Assembly: GCF_002892795.1 (NCBI RefSeq)
Contig: NZ_PJMC01000013.1
Span: forward strand, 62,001 to 126,000
DNA from: Arthrobacter sp. AFG20
GTDB lineage: Bacteria; Actinomycetota; Actinomycetes; Actinomycetales; Micrococcaceae
Length of the DNA stretch: 64,000 nt
Reading direction: 5' to 3'
Of this stretch, positions 26,558-35,154 are shown in pieces (position 1 is the first letter of the stretch; every line of letters starts with the position of its first letter). Made by a program: the position numbers and the translations under genes. The notes beneath the pieces were generated by a model. It ran no database searches, was not told the origin of the DNA, and was given only the letters and a program-made list of their open reading frames with translations.

Positions 26558-27226
26558 TTGATCAAGGTACTTATCGTCGACGACGACTTCATGGTGGCCA
26601 AAGTCCACGCGGGCTTTATCCAGCGCACGCAGGGGTTTGCCGTCGTCGGGGTGGCGCATACGGGAGCGCAGGCGGTGCTGGAGACCGAACGGCTGCAGCC
26701 GGACCTGGTGCTGCTGGACATTCACCTGCCCGACGTCAACGGCCTGGACCTGATGCACCAGCTGCGTGAAGTGGCGCCCGAGCTGGACGTGCTGGTGATC
26801 AGTGCCGCGCGCGAGGTGGAGACGGTGCGGAAGGCGCTCCGCGGCGGGATCGTGCACTACCTGATCAAGCCGTTTTCCCAGACCGACCTGCAGGAGCGGC
26901 TGCAGCACTACCGCACTACGTACCAGAGCCTCGATTCGTCCAAGGACGTGGCGGAGCAGTCGGACGTCAACCGCGTGTTTGGGCTGGAACGCGCGGACCG
27001 GCCGCTGCCGAAAGGCTGCAGCGCCGAGACCCTCCAGGTGGTGGAGAAGGCGCTGCGCGCCGGTGGCGGCGACGTGTCGGCCGCCGAACTGGCTGTCCAG
27101 GTGGGGACGTCGCGCGTCAGCGCGCGGCGCTATCTGGAGTACCTCAACGACGAGGGGCTGGTGGACGTGACCCTCAAGTACGGCGTCGGACGCCCCGAGC
27201 GGAGGTATGTGTGGAAGGCGGGGTGA
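26558..27226 (+). CDS. Response regulator, CitB/DctR type
   Basis: A 222-residue regulator. The receiver domain has the acidic pocket VDDD and the phospho-acceptor D54 in VLLDIHLPDVNG; T/S and K positions follow, with LIKPF. The C-terminal half is a winged helix (ELAVQVGTSRVSARRYLEYLNDEGLVDV) of the CitB class. The start is TTG with AGGGAGG seven bases upstream. It is the partner of the kinase and probable activator of tctCBA. Confidence 0.92.
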   Translation: MIKVLIVDDDFMVAKVHAGFIQRTQGFAVVGVAHTGAQAVLETERLQPDLVLLDIHLPDVNGLDLMHQLREVAPELDVLVISAAREVETVRKALRGGIVHYLIKPFSQTDLQERLQHYRTTYQSLDSSKDVAEQSDVNRVFGLERADRPLPKGCSAETLQVVEKALRAGGGDVSAAELAVQVGTSRVSARRYLEYLNDEGLVDVTLKYGVGRPERRYVWKAG

Positions 27227-27257
27227 ACGGCGCGGAGTTCAGGAGGGCCGTGGCTGT

Positions 27258-27839
27258 TCAGGGCTGCGCCCTGACGGTTTCAATGCCCTGCAATGCGCTC
27301 ACGGTGACCGCGTCAATGTCCGCCGTGCCGTCGACGCTCACCAGCAGACTGCGCCGGCCATAGCGGGCAATGACGGGTTCCGTTTCCTGCCGGTACAGCT
27401 CCAGCCGGTGGCGGATGACGTCTTCGGTGTCATCGCTCCGCCCCTCGGCCTCGGAGCGGAGCAGCAGCCGCCGGACGATCTCGTCGTCGTCAGCGGTAAT
27501 TTCCACCACGGCATCGAGCCTGGTCCCGGTGGCGTCCAGGATGCCGTCGAGGTCGTCCATCTGGCTCACGGTGCGGGGGTAGCCGTCCAGGAGGAAGCCG
27601 TTCCTCGCGTCCCGTTCCTGCAGCCGGTCCCGCAGCATGGCGGTGGTGAGATTGTCCGGGACGAGGTTGCCGGCGTCGAGGAATTCCTTGATTTCCCGGC
27701 CCAGGGGCGACCCCTCGGAGAGATGGCTGCGGAACATGTCCCCGGTGGAGATCTCCGGGATGTGCAGCTGACCGCTGAGCCGGTGCGCCTGGGTGCCCTT
27801 GCCGGAGCCGGGCGGGCCGATGAGCAGGATGCGGGTCAT
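27258..27839 (-). CDS. adk: Adenylate kinase, short form
   Basis: A 193-residue kinase, ATP + AMP to 2 ADP. The P-loop is GPPGSGKGTQ at residues 7-16, STGDMFRSHL binds AMP, and GFLLDGYPRT is the conserved core. The LID domain is the short, zinc-free form. The ATG at 27839 starts at MTRILLIGPPGSGKG; an upstream extension is rejected. Standard adk lies in the ribosomal secY cluster, so this isolated copy may be a second paralogue. Confidence 0.88.
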   Translation of the reverse strand: MTRILLIGPPGSGKGTQAHRLSGQLHIPEISTGDMFRSHLSEGSPLGREIKEFLDAGNLVPDNLTTAMLRDRLQERDARNGFLLDGYPRTVSQMDDLDGILDATGTRLDAVVEITADDDEIVRRLLLRSEAEGRSDDTEDVIRHRLELYRQETEPVIARYGRRSLLVSVDGTADIDAVTVSALQGIETVRAQP

Positions 27840-27990
27840 GCTTTTTGGTCCCATCTGCGGGGAAGCGGATAGGGCCATTCTTCCGTCCCGGCCGCTCCTC
27901 CTGCAACGGCTGACCGGATCTTCGGGGGTGTTCACAAGGCTGTCCACGGCCTCTAGGCTGGGACGCACCAGCGAACAAAAGGAGCCCTGA

Positions 27991-28281
27991 ATGTCCACTC
28001 CAGACGAAGAGCAGGCACCCGGCATCGACGATGTCATTATTCCCCAAGAGGATGCGCTGCCCACTCCCACCCGCACGGGCCACGGGAAGATGCCGGAAGA
28101 CATTGACGACGACGCGTTCGAGAGGGCCGCGGAGCAGGAGCGAGTCGCCGCAGGTCTAACAGACTATGCGCCCAGCGATGTACCGCCGGCCACTGACCCA
28201 CTGCCGCCGGAAGCGTCAGAGGCAGCCGATGCCGCCCAGCGCGGACTGCTGGAGGATGAAGGCGACGAAGAGCAGACCTGA
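27991..28281 (+). CDS. Small acidic protein of unknown function
   Basis: A 96-residue hydrophilic, acidic protein (DIDDDAFERAAEQERVAAGLTDYAPSDVPPA) with no signal, no cysteine and no known domain. AAAAGGAG lies before its ATG, and codon use is like the neighbours. It is followed 24 bases later by the isochorismatase-like gene and may share its transcript. Confidence 0.6.
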   Translation: MSTPDEEQAPGIDDVIIPQEDALPTPTRTGHGKMPEDIDDDAFERAAEQERVAAGLTDYAPSDVPPATDPLPPEASEAADAAQRGLLEDEGDEEQT

Positions 28282-28304
28282 CACCTGGGCGAGGGAACAT
28301 CCAC

Positions 28305-28859
28305 ATGACCACGCTGCCGGACCGGCCCAACACCGCCTTGATGGTGCTTGATATGCAGAAGGGAGTCGTGGCCGAAGCCCACCAGCGGGACGCGGTGGTG
28401 TCCAACATCGCCGCGCTGGGGGACAGGGCCCGCGAAGCCGGGGTTCCGGTCATCTGGGTCCAGCATTCCGACGACCGGCTGGAGCAGGGGAGCGAGGCCT
28501 GGGAGTACGTGCCCGAACTGGGACGCCGCGAACAGGAACCGGTGGTGCACAAGTCGTTCAGCGACGCCTTCGACGACACCGATCTGGAGCAGGTGCTGTC
28601 CGATGCGGGCGTCGGGCACTTGGTGGTGACCGGGGCGCAGACGGATGAATGCATTCGGTCCACGATCCACGGGGCCTTCGTCCGGGGCTACGACGTCACT
28701 CTCGTCAGCGATGCGCACACAACGGAGGACCAGACCGAGTGGGGCGCGCCACCGCCGGACCAGGTCATCGCGCACACGAACCTCTACTGGAGATACCACG
28801 AAGGGCCCGGCCGGACGGCCGCGGTGGCAGAGACCAAGGACATCTCGTTCAGCGGTTGA
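28305..28859 (+). CDS. Isochorismatase-family cysteine hydrolase
   Basis: A 184-residue cytoplasmic hydrolase. The catalytic triad is complete: D16 in MVLDMQKG, K83 in VVHKSFSDAF and C116 in TDECIRSTIHG. The substrate is unknown; relatives act on nicotinamide, ureidoacrylate, N-carbamoyl compounds or isochorismate. The Cys-containing motif and short length fit the nicotinamidase/ureidoacrylate side rather than a siderophore enzyme, but no context supports one substrate. It ends 21 bases before the convergent sigma-factor gene. Confidence 0.85.
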   Translation: MTTLPDRPNTALMVLDMQKGVVAEAHQRDAVVSNIAALGDRAREAGVPVIWVQHSDDRLEQGSEAWEYVPELGRREQEPVVHKSFSDAFDDTDLEQVLSDAGVGHLVVTGAQTDECIRSTIHGAFVRGYDVTLVSDAHTTEDQTEWGAPPPDQVIAHTNLYWRYHEGPGRTAAVAETKDISFSG

Positions 28860-28880
28860 GCCGGGCAGGTGCCGGGGCGG

Positions 28881-30137
28881 TCATATGGCGGCGGCCCTTT
28901 CCTCGAGGAGAGCCCGCGTGCGCTGATTCCTCGCCAGCCCGGCCGCTGCCGTGAATTCGGAGCGGGCCTCCTCGGTTCGCCCAAGCCGCGCCAGCAGTTC
29001 CCCGCGGACGCTGGGCAGCAGGTGCGTTCCGCGGAGGGCGCCTCCGGAGGCGAGGCCATCCACGATGACCAGCGCGGCCGCCGGCCCGGTTGCCATGGAT
29101 ACCGCCACGGCCCTGTTCAGTTCCACGACGGGGCTGGGCGCGATCCTGCCCAGCGCCTCATAGAGCAGCACGATGCGCTGCCAGTCGGTGTTTTCAATGC
29201 TGGGCGCCGTCGAATGGCATTCGGCAATCGCGGCCTGCAGCGCGTAGTTGCCGCGGCCTCTACCCAGCGCGTCGCAGCGGTGCAGGGCGGCACGGCCCCG
29301 GCCGATCTGCGCCCAGTCCCAGCGGGTCCGGTCCTGGTCAGCCAGCAGGACCGGAGACCCGTCGGGGGTGGTGCGGGCGGGAAAGCGGGACGCCTGAAAC
29401 TCCATCAGGGACACCAGCCCGTGGGCCTCCGGTTCGCGGGGGACCAGCCCGGCCAGGATGCGCCCGATCCGCAGGGCCTCACGGGCCAGGTCGGGCCTGA
29501 TCCACGCATCTCCCGTGGTGGCGGCGTACCCTTCCGTGAACATCAGATAGACGACGCCGAGGACCGCTCCCAGCCGGACGGGCCACTCGTTGGGCTCGGG
29601 AACCTCGAACGGCACCCGGGCCGCCGCGAGCGTTTTCTTGGCCCGCACGATGCGCTGCTGGACGGTGGCGACGGGAACCAGGAACAGCCGCGCAATTTCC
29701 TCGGTGGTAAGGCCGCCCACCACCCGCAGCGTCAGGGCCATCTGGGCTTCCCGGGCGAGGACCGGGTGGCACGCGGTGAACACGAGCCTGAGCATGTCGT
29801 CCTCCAGCGGAACCCACGCCACGCCGTCGTCGTCTTCCAAGTCCCGGGCGATGGCCCGGTACCGCTCCTCGAGCCGCTCGGAGCGGCGCCAGGCGTCGAT
29901 GGCTTTGCGTTTGGCGACGGCGGTGAGCCAGGCGGCAGGGTTGTCAGGTGTCCCGGCTGCCGGCCATTGGGCCAGGGCCTCAGCCAGGGCTTCCTGGGCC
30001 AGGTCCTCGGCGAAACCTATGTCCCGGGTGGCACGGGCGAGTGCCGCGACGATGTGCGCGCCTTCGATGCGCCACAGGGCATCAATCCGGCGCCGTACCG
30101 CGGCTTGTGCCTCGTCGCTCACCGGCTCTTCGCTCAC
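28881..30137 (-). CDS. ECF42-group sigma factor with C-terminal TPR-like extension
   Basis: A 418-residue sigma factor. Region 2 covers about residues 15-85 (DIGFAEDLAQEALAEALAQWP, and DNPAAWLTAVAKRKAIDAWRR), and region 4 about 115-170 (GGLTTEEIARLFLVPVATVQQRIVRAKK). The remaining 240 residues are the long helical, TPR-like extension that defines ECF42. In that group the extension is needed for activity, and an anti-sigma factor is not used. The DGPF-domain gene just upstream on the same strand is the standard ECF42 partner. Confidence 0.92.
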   Translation of the reverse strand: MSEEPVSDEAQAAVRRRIDALWRIEGAHIVAALARATRDIGFAEDLAQEALAEALAQWPAAGTPDNPAAWLTAVAKRKAIDAWRRSERLEERYRAIARDLEDDDGVAWVPLEDDMLRLVFTACHPVLAREAQMALTLRVVGGLTTEEIARLFLVPVATVQQRIVRAKKTLAAARVPFEVPEPNEWPVRLGAVLGVVYLMFTEGYAATTGDAWIRPDLAREALRIGRILAGLVPREPEAHGLVSLMEFQASRFPARTTPDGSPVLLADQDRTRWDWAQIGRGRAALHRCDALGRGRGNYALQAAIAECHSTAPSIENTDWQRIVLLYEALGRIAPSPVVELNRAVAVSMATGPAAALVIVDGLASGGALRGTHLLPSVRGELLARLGRTEEARSEFTAAAGLARNQRTRALLEERAAAI

Positions 30138-30192
30138 GCACGCTCCGTTCCTGTTGGGCGTTCTCCAGGCTCCGTCCGTTGTCCGCGCCGGC

Positions 30193-30621
30193 TCAGGGCT
30201 GGTTCAGCTCCTGGCGCCACACCGCTTCCTTCTTGATGTACTCGTTGTCCGCGAAGTCGGCGAAATCGTCCGCTTCAGCTATCCGGCGTACCTCAAGCTT
30301 CGATCCGGGGCCAAGCGGGCAGCGGCTGGCCCACTCCTTCGCCTCTTCCTTGGAGGCCACCTGGACAATCCAAAAGCCGTTGAACAGCTCATGCGTTTCG
30401 CCGTAGGGGCCGTCCGTCACCACGGGCGGTTCCTCGGCGAAATCGACCACGAAGGCAGAACCCTCGGACAGATCGGTCAGGCCCTCGCCGGCGAGCATGA
30501 CTCCGGCCTTGATGAGTTGTTCGTTGTAGGCGCCCATCTGGTTGAGGATCTCCTCGAACGGAACCTGCTTCGACTCTTCGATGGCTTCGTCCGTGGCGCG
30601 CATGATGAACATGTACTTCAT
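30193..30621 (-). CDS. DGPF/YCII-related protein, partner of ECF42
   Basis: A 142-residue protein of the YCII fold. It begins MKYMFIMRATDEA and contains VVTDGPYGETHELFNGFWIVQVASKEEA, the DGPF motif of the family (here DGPY). The function in vivo is unknown. It is cotranscribed with, and 56 bases upstream of, the ECF42 sigma factor. A good ECF42-type promoter (TGTCGA-N17-CGAC) lies about 52 bases upstream of its start. Confidence 0.88.
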   Translation of the reverse strand: MKYMFIMRATDEAIEESKQVPFEEILNQMGAYNEQLIKAGVMLAGEGLTDLSEGSAFVVDFAEEPPVVTDGPYGETHELFNGFWIVQVASKEEAKEWASRCPLGPGSKLEVRRIAEADDFADFADNEYIKKEAVWRQELNQP

Positions 30622-30672
30622 GGTTCTCTCCTTGCCTTGACGTGGACGCCGTGTGCGTCCGTCTACTGTTCC

Positions 30673-30699
30673 GTCGAACGGGCGCTGCGGAAATCGACA
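30673..30699 (-). promoter_or_regulatory. ECF42-type promoter upstream of the DGPF gene
   Basis: In the minus direction TGTCGA (30699-30694) and CGAC (30676-30673) are 17 bases apart. This matches the published ECF42 motif TGTCGA / CG(A/T)C as I recall it. The DGPF start is about 52 bases downstream. The sigma factor would drive its own partner gene and, through it, itself. Confidence 0.6.
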
Positions 30700-30777
30700 G
30701 GCCGCCGCAAAAATCTTTTTGCAGATCCGGTTCGGCCGGATTGCAGGCCGGATCCCGGCCTTGACCCGGGCTGCGAT

Positions 30778-31146
30778 TCAGGCAGTGCCGAACGGGTTGT
30801 CGAGAACGATCTTCCAGCCCTCGTTTCCTCGGCGCAGGACGTCGGCCGTGGTGCCGTGGAGATCGACCTCGCTGCCGTCGGCCGCTGTGCCTTTGATGGC
30901 CCAGTCGGCGATTGCCAGGGCAAGGTCACCGATGACGTAGACATGGCGCGGGGTCAGACTGATAGGCAGCCCTACCTGGAGGAATCCCATCATGGCGTTG
31001 ACGCTGTCTTCGCCCGTGGTGGGCATGCCCGGCTGGGGGACAAAGACTGCATCCGGCTCGAACATTTCCAGCATTCCGTCGACGTCCCTGGCGTTGAAGC
31101 GCGCCGCCCAGGCCATCTGCATGGCGTCCGGATCCGTTATTCCCAC
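30778..31146 (-). CDS. SnoaL/DUF4440-like nuclear transport factor 2-fold protein
   Basis: A 122-residue protein of the NTF2-like fold. The motif ARFNARDVDGMLEMFEPDAVFVP is the typical first helix and strand of DUF4440/SnoaL proteins, and GTTADVLRRGNEGWKIVLDNPFG is the last strand pair. Starting at GTG 31146 uses a strong GGGGAGGG ribosome site; a longer form has none. The role is unknown. It lies upstream of the ECF42 locus on the same strand; proteins of this fold often accompany ECF42 genes. Confidence 0.75.
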   Translation of the reverse strand: MGITDPDAMQMAWAARFNARDVDGMLEMFEPDAVFVPQPGMPTTGEDSVNAMMGFLQVGLPISLTPRHVYVIGDLALAIADWAIKGTAADGSEVDLHGTTADVLRRGNEGWKIVLDNPFGTA

Positions 31147-31255
31147 GGTGCCCTCCCCAGGAGTCCTGCCGGTCTGAGGTGTGCAATCTATCAGCAGCCG
31201 GATGCGGAAGCTAGAGGGAAACTGCATACACCAGGGCGGCGCCTATATCGGCGCC

Positions 31256-32107
31256 CTAACCGCGCCGGCGGACCTCAATCTGACCGTCGTTCACCCTGGC
31301 TTCATAGCTCGGCTGGGGCGTGGTTGCCGGCCCCCGGACTATGTGCCCGTCCTCGAGCCGGAAAGTGCTGCCGTGCCAGGGGCAGGTGACGCAGCCGTCG
31401 GCGATCGTTCCCTCCTCGAGCGGACCTCCCATGTGACTGCAGACGCTGTCCAGAGCCAGGACCCGGGACCCGGAGCGGTACAGCAGGACCGAGACGCTTC
31501 CCGCTTCGGCCCTCCGGTGCTCCCCGTCCGCCAGTTCGGACTCTGCCATGACGGGCGTCCATTCCCGGGGGCCCGTCCTGCCCGCCGTCTTGTTGACGTT
31601 GACCGCGTTGCCGTAGCTGAGGTGGCCGCCGAGGAAGCCGCCAAACATCAGGACACCGAAGCCGGCCAGGCCAAGAGCCTTTCCGAGGGCCCGGCTGCCG
31701 GAGGCCCGGGCCACGGCCGAAGACGAGAACAGGCAAAGCGCCGTTCCGTTGGCGACCGCGTGGACCAGCCCCACCCGCCGTGACTTTCCCTGCGTGTCTG
31801 ACCAGTCGTTGAGCCCGGCGGCTGCGGTTGGAACGGCCGTTGCGATTCCCACGGCGACCAGGATGTCGGCGGCCGGTTCGGAGGCTGGCCCTCCCAAGGT
31901 GTCCAGGACAGTTGCCATGCTCCAGGCGCCGATAGGAAAGTCAGTCAGTACCGGATGCAGCGGATGGCCCAGCGGCGTGCCGCTGAGGGTGTTGCGGACC
32001 GGCCGCGGTTGGACGGCTTTTCCAACGGCCTTGGAGACGGCGGAGGCCATCCCGTCCAGCCGGTCGAAGTGTTCAATGGCATCAACTAGCGCGTGCAACG
32101 GGTTCAC
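31256..32107 (-). CDS. DUF2231 membrane domain fused to a Rieske [2Fe-2S] domain
   Basis: A 283-residue fusion. Residues 30-165 are DUF2231, four membrane segments starting at GTPLGHPLHPVLTDFPIGAWSMATVLD. Residues about 190-283 are Rieske, with CSHMGG and CPWHGSTF providing the two Cys and two His ligands of the cluster. The GTG at 32107 has AAGGAGTCC upstream and is chosen over an extended start. It is probably a membrane-anchored electron carrier, but the partner is unknown. Confidence 0.85.
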   Translation of the reverse strand: MNPLHALVDAIEHFDRLDGMASAVSKAVGKAVQPRPVRNTLSGTPLGHPLHPVLTDFPIGAWSMATVLDTLGGPASEPAADILVAVGIATAVPTAAAGLNDWSDTQGKSRRVGLVHAVANGTALCLFSSSAVARASGSRALGKALGLAGFGVLMFGGFLGGHLSYGNAVNVNKTAGRTGPREWTPVMAESELADGEHRRAEAGSVSVLLYRSGSRVLALDSVCSHMGGPLEEGTIADGCVTCPWHGSTFRLEDGHIVRGPATTPQPSYEARVNDGQIEVRRRG

Positions 32108-32217
32108 GGCGGACTCCTTCGGCCTGGCAGTCAGGACAGGTGGTGCACCAAAGTCTGCATCGCCGGGGACACGATGACAAGGTATTGGCCGGGCAGTCTC
32201 CGGTAACGTACTCTCAC

Positions 32218-33450
32218 ATGCCGCTGTCATCGCCCCGAATCTCCCGTGCCCCCGCTACCCCGGTTTCCGAGGGGCTGGTAAGGCCGGTCATGGCGGGCAT
32301 AGTGACGGCGCTCGTCGGCTTCACCTCGACCTTCGCCGTGGTCCTCTCCGGCCTCCGTGCCGTGGGGGCAAACCCGCAGCAGGCGTCGAGCGGCCTCCTG
32401 GCCCTCTGCCTGGCGGTGGGTGCGGGCGTCATGTTCCTCGCCTTGCGGAGCCGGCTTCCGGTGACCCTGGCCTGGTCCACGCCGGGTGCCGCCCTGCTGG
32501 CCGTCGCGGGAGTTCCCGACGGCGGGTGGCCGGCCGCCGTCGGCGCCTTCCTGGTGACCGGTCTTCTGATCGCTGTGACCGGGCTCGTCCGCCCTTTGGG
32601 GCGGCTCATCAGCAGCATTCCGACATCCCTGGCACAGGCCATGCTGGCTGGAGTTCTCCTGCCGCTGTGCCTTGCCCCGGTGGAGGGCCTGCAGAGCGCT
32701 CCGCTGTTGGTGGTTCCGGTACTGCTCTGCTGGCTGGTGCTGTCACGGTTCGCGCCGCGCTGGTCGGTTCCCGGCGCGCTGGCCGTAGGGCTGATCGGCA
32801 TAGTGGTCCAGTTGGTTGCCGAAGGCCAGACGCTGCCGGCGGGAGGCCTGCTGCCGGCGATGGAGTGGATCACGCCATCCTGGTCGCTGGGCGCGGTGGC
32901 GGGCATCGCCCTGCCGCTGTACATCGTCACCATGGCGTCCCAGAATGTTCCGGGCGTGGCAGTGCTGGGGTCCTTCGGTTACCAGGCTCCGTGGCGGGCC
33001 TCCATGCTGGTCACCGGTACCGGCACGCTGCTGGCCGCGCCGTTCGGCGGCCACGCCATCAACCTTGCCGCGCTCAGCGCCGCGCTGGCCGCCGGGGAGG
33101 AAGCAGGCGCGGACCGCGGCCGGCGCTGGGTGGCAGGTTTCGTGTCGGGTCTGGCCTACCTGCTCCTGGGAGCCTTCTCCGCGGGGCTCGCCGCCCTGGT
33201 GGCTGCCGCTCCTCCGGGGGTGCTGGAAGCCGTCGCCGGACTGGCCCTGCTGGGCACACTCGCCGGTTCTGCCGCCTCGGCGCTGGCAGAACCGGGTGAG
33301 CGGACCGGCGCCGTGGTGACCTTCCTCGTCGCCGCCTCAGGGCTGAGTTTCCTGGGCATCGGAGCGGCGTTCTGGGCCCTGCTGGCAGGGCTCCTGGTCC
33401 GGGCGGTCCTCCAGGACCGGAACACTCCCCAGGCCAAAACCCGGCGCTAG
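32218..33450 (+). CDS. benE: BenE-family benzoate/aromatic acid transporter
   Basis: A 410-residue permease with about 12 membrane segments. GVMFLALRSRLPVTLAWSTPGAALL and MASQNVPGVAVLGSFGYQAPWRASMLVTGTGTLLAAPFGGHAINLAALSAAL are BenE signatures. It is predicted to import benzoate or a related compound with protons. No benzoate-degradation genes are near, so the substrate is unproved. No Shine-Dalgarno sequence precedes the ATG; TAACGT 10 bases before it could be a -10 of a leaderless transcript. Its end overlaps the convergent pheA by four bases. Confidence 0.82.
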   Translation: MPLSSPRISRAPATPVSEGLVRPVMAGIVTALVGFTSTFAVVLSGLRAVGANPQQASSGLLALCLAVGAGVMFLALRSRLPVTLAWSTPGAALLAVAGVPDGGWPAAVGAFLVTGLLIAVTGLVRPLGRLISSIPTSLAQAMLAGVLLPLCLAPVEGLQSAPLLVVPVLLCWLVLSRFAPRWSVPGALAVGLIGIVVQLVAEGQTLPAGGLLPAMEWITPSWSLGAVAGIALPLYIVTMASQNVPGVAVLGSFGYQAPWRASMLVTGTGTLLAAPFGGHAINLAALSAALAAGEEAGADRGRRWVAGFVSGLAYLLLGAFSAGLAALVAAAPPGVLEAVAGLALLGTLAGSAASALAEPGERTGAVVTFLVAASGLSFLGIGAAFWALLAGLLVRAVLQDRNTPQAKTRR

Positions 33451-34304
33451 TTGCTGGCCGCCCGCTGCGTTCTGTGTTCAGCTGCCGGGTAGACCCCGAG
33501 GATCCACAGCTCGGTGGTGAAGAAGCCCAGCTCCTCCAAAGCCAGGCTGAGCGGCAGGTCCTCGGGGTGGCCTTCGACATCTGCCATGAACATGGTTGCG
33601 GCAAATTCGTTGCCCACCATGTAGCTTTCAAGCCGGGTCATGTTCACGCCGTTCGTGGCGAAGCCGCCCAAGGCCTTGTAGAGCGCGGAGGGGACGTTCC
33701 GGACACGGAACACGAAGCTGGTGACTGCCGGTCCGGGCAATGCTTCCCGGGCCGGCAGTTCCGTCTCCCGGGCCAGGACCACAAAGCGGGTGGTGTTGGA
33801 GGGGTCGTCCTCGACCGCCGAGGCCAGGACCTCAAGGCCGTAGAGCTCGGCAGCGAGCGGCGGCGCGAGGGACAGCTTGGTGGGATCGTTCCACTCGCGC
33901 ACCTCGCGGGCTGACCCTGCGGTGTCACCGGCGATCACGGGTTTGAGCCCGGCCTCGCGGATCAGCTTCCGGCACTGGCCCAGGGCGTGAATGTGGCTGT
34001 GGACCTCGGTGGCCCCCTCGATGCTGCTGCCCGGGATGCCGAGCAAATCGAAGTGGATGGGCAGGAAGAACTCTCCCACGATCTGCAGGCCCGAGTGCGG
34101 CAGCAACAGATGGATGTCGGCCACCCGGCCAGCGATGGAGTTCTCGATCGGGATCATGGCCAGATCCGCCTCGCCGCTGGACACCAGCTCGAACGCATCC
34201 TCGAAGCTGGCGCAGGGAACGCTCTCCAGGCCGGGGTACATCTGCTTGCAGGCTATATCTGAGTTGGCGCCGGGCTCACCCTGGAACGCAATTTTCTGGG
34301 CCAT
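33447..34304 (-). CDS. pheA: Prephenate dehydratase with variant ACT domain
   Basis: A 285-residue enzyme that converts prephenate to phenylpyruvate for phenylalanine. The catalytic domain begins IAFQGEPGANSDIACKQ and contains NTTRFVVLARE, the T-T-R-F motif. The C-terminal ACT domain has NGVNMTRLESYMVGNEFAATMF instead of the usual ESRP, and ends LGVYPAAEHR. These features recall alphaproteobacterial PheA rather than the common actinobacterial type. ATG start; cytoplasmic. A second, standard pheA may exist elsewhere in the genome. Confidence 0.88.
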   Translation of the reverse strand: MAQKIAFQGEPGANSDIACKQMYPGLESVPCASFEDAFELVSSGEADLAMIPIENSIAGRVADIHLLLPHSGLQIVGEFFLPIHFDLLGIPGSSIEGATEVHSHIHALGQCRKLIREAGLKPVIAGDTAGSAREVREWNDPTKLSLAPPLAAELYGLEVLASAVEDDPSNTTRFVVLARETELPAREALPGPAVTSFVFRVRNVPSALYKALGGFATNGVNMTRLESYMVGNEFAATMFMADVEGHPEDLPLSLALEELGFFTTELWILGVYPAAEHRTQRAASN

Positions 34305-34372
34305 GCTCCGTATGATGTCACGCCCGGCGCCGCCTCACCCAAACGCGGGTTGGCGCGGCACCGGCGTGCTGC

Positions 34373-34735
34373 TCACCTCTTCGCGTAGTCCGAGAACCCC
34401 TGCCAGTCGATTACCACGCAGGCTTCATCGCCAACGGTCCAGGCATCATGTCCGGGCGCCATGATGGCGAAATCGCCGGGCCCGTACTCCATCTCCTCGC
34501 CGTCATCCATGACGACCTTCATCCGGCCGGAGATGAAGTACCCCATGTGGGACGCTTGGCAACTGTCCGTCTTGGCGATCGGTTTTACGTGCTCGGACCA
34601 CCGCCATCCCGGCTCGAACGTGGCCCGGCCGACGCCGCCGCCCTCCATGTTGACCAGTTGGAGCTGACCCTTGCCGTCCTCAAACGGCCGGGTCTCCTCG
34701 GGGGAGTCGAAACTCTTGCGGATTAAACCTGGCAT
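34373..34735 (-). CDS. Cupin-fold protein
   Basis: A 120-residue single-domain cupin. WRWSEHVKPIAKTDSCQASHMGYFISGRMKVVMDDGEEMEYGPGDFAIMAPGHDAWTVGDEACVVIDW contains the two cupin motifs, with His residues for a metal. Function unknown. ATG 34735 has AGGAGG and is favoured over a long N-terminal extension. It is followed by pheA on the same strand. Confidence 0.8.
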   Translation of the reverse strand: MPGLIRKSFDSPEETRPFEDGKGQLQLVNMEGGGVGRATFEPGWRWSEHVKPIAKTDSCQASHMGYFISGRMKVVMDDGEEMEYGPGDFAIMAPGHDAWTVGDEACVVIDWQGFSDYAKR

Positions 34736-34865
34736 CTGGACCTCCTGCTGTGGATATTTTTGTTCCGGGGATGAAGGCTTGAATTGCTGTTGCTGCTGCT
34801 TGTTATGCCACGTTGTAGGCCTGCCCGGACGGCATGTCAAGGACCGGAAACATAGGCCTCTTCCG

Positions 34866-35081
34866 CTACGGAAGGCTCTGGGCGGCGCTGCGTTGGTCAA
34901 GGAGCCGGCGCAGGGTCCGCAGCGCGGCAAGCGCCCGGTGGTTCACCGAGTCGGCGGGAATGCCCAGCTGCACTGCCGCTTCGGCCACCGTGAGCCGGCA
35001 GTAGTGAAGTGCCACCAGGACGTCCCGCTGCTCGCTCTCAAGCTTGGTCAGGGCTTCCCGGATTCCGTGGTCATTGAGCAT
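34866..35081 (-). CDS. Orphan sigma-70 region-4 protein, truncated ECF remnant or regulator
   Basis: A 71-residue protein consisting of little more than sigma region 4: EQRDVLVALHYCRLTVAEAAVQLGIPADSVNHRALAALRTLRRLL. It aligns closely with region 4 of the SigL-type factor encoded at 61103 (HRDVLVALHYRRFTVGEAAIQLNVPSGTVKSRAFYAVKALRTIL). The region-2 half needed for core binding is missing. It may be a decayed copy, or a small DNA-binding modulator. The start ATG 35081 is approximate; the ribosome site is weak. Confidence 0.6.
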   Translation of the reverse strand: MLNDHGIREALTKLESEQRDVLVALHYCRLTVAEAAVQLGIPADSVNHRALAALRTLRRLLDQRSAAQSLP

Positions 35082-35154
35082 GGAGTCAGACTCCCGTCGC
35101 GGCCTTCGAGAATTCCTAGGAACGCACCCCCACAGTTGGGCAGCATCGCGCGCC

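Noticed and set aside
28305..28859. Isochorismatase as part of a siderophore cluster
   Set aside because: No isochorismate synthase, NRPS or iron-uptake gene is in the window.
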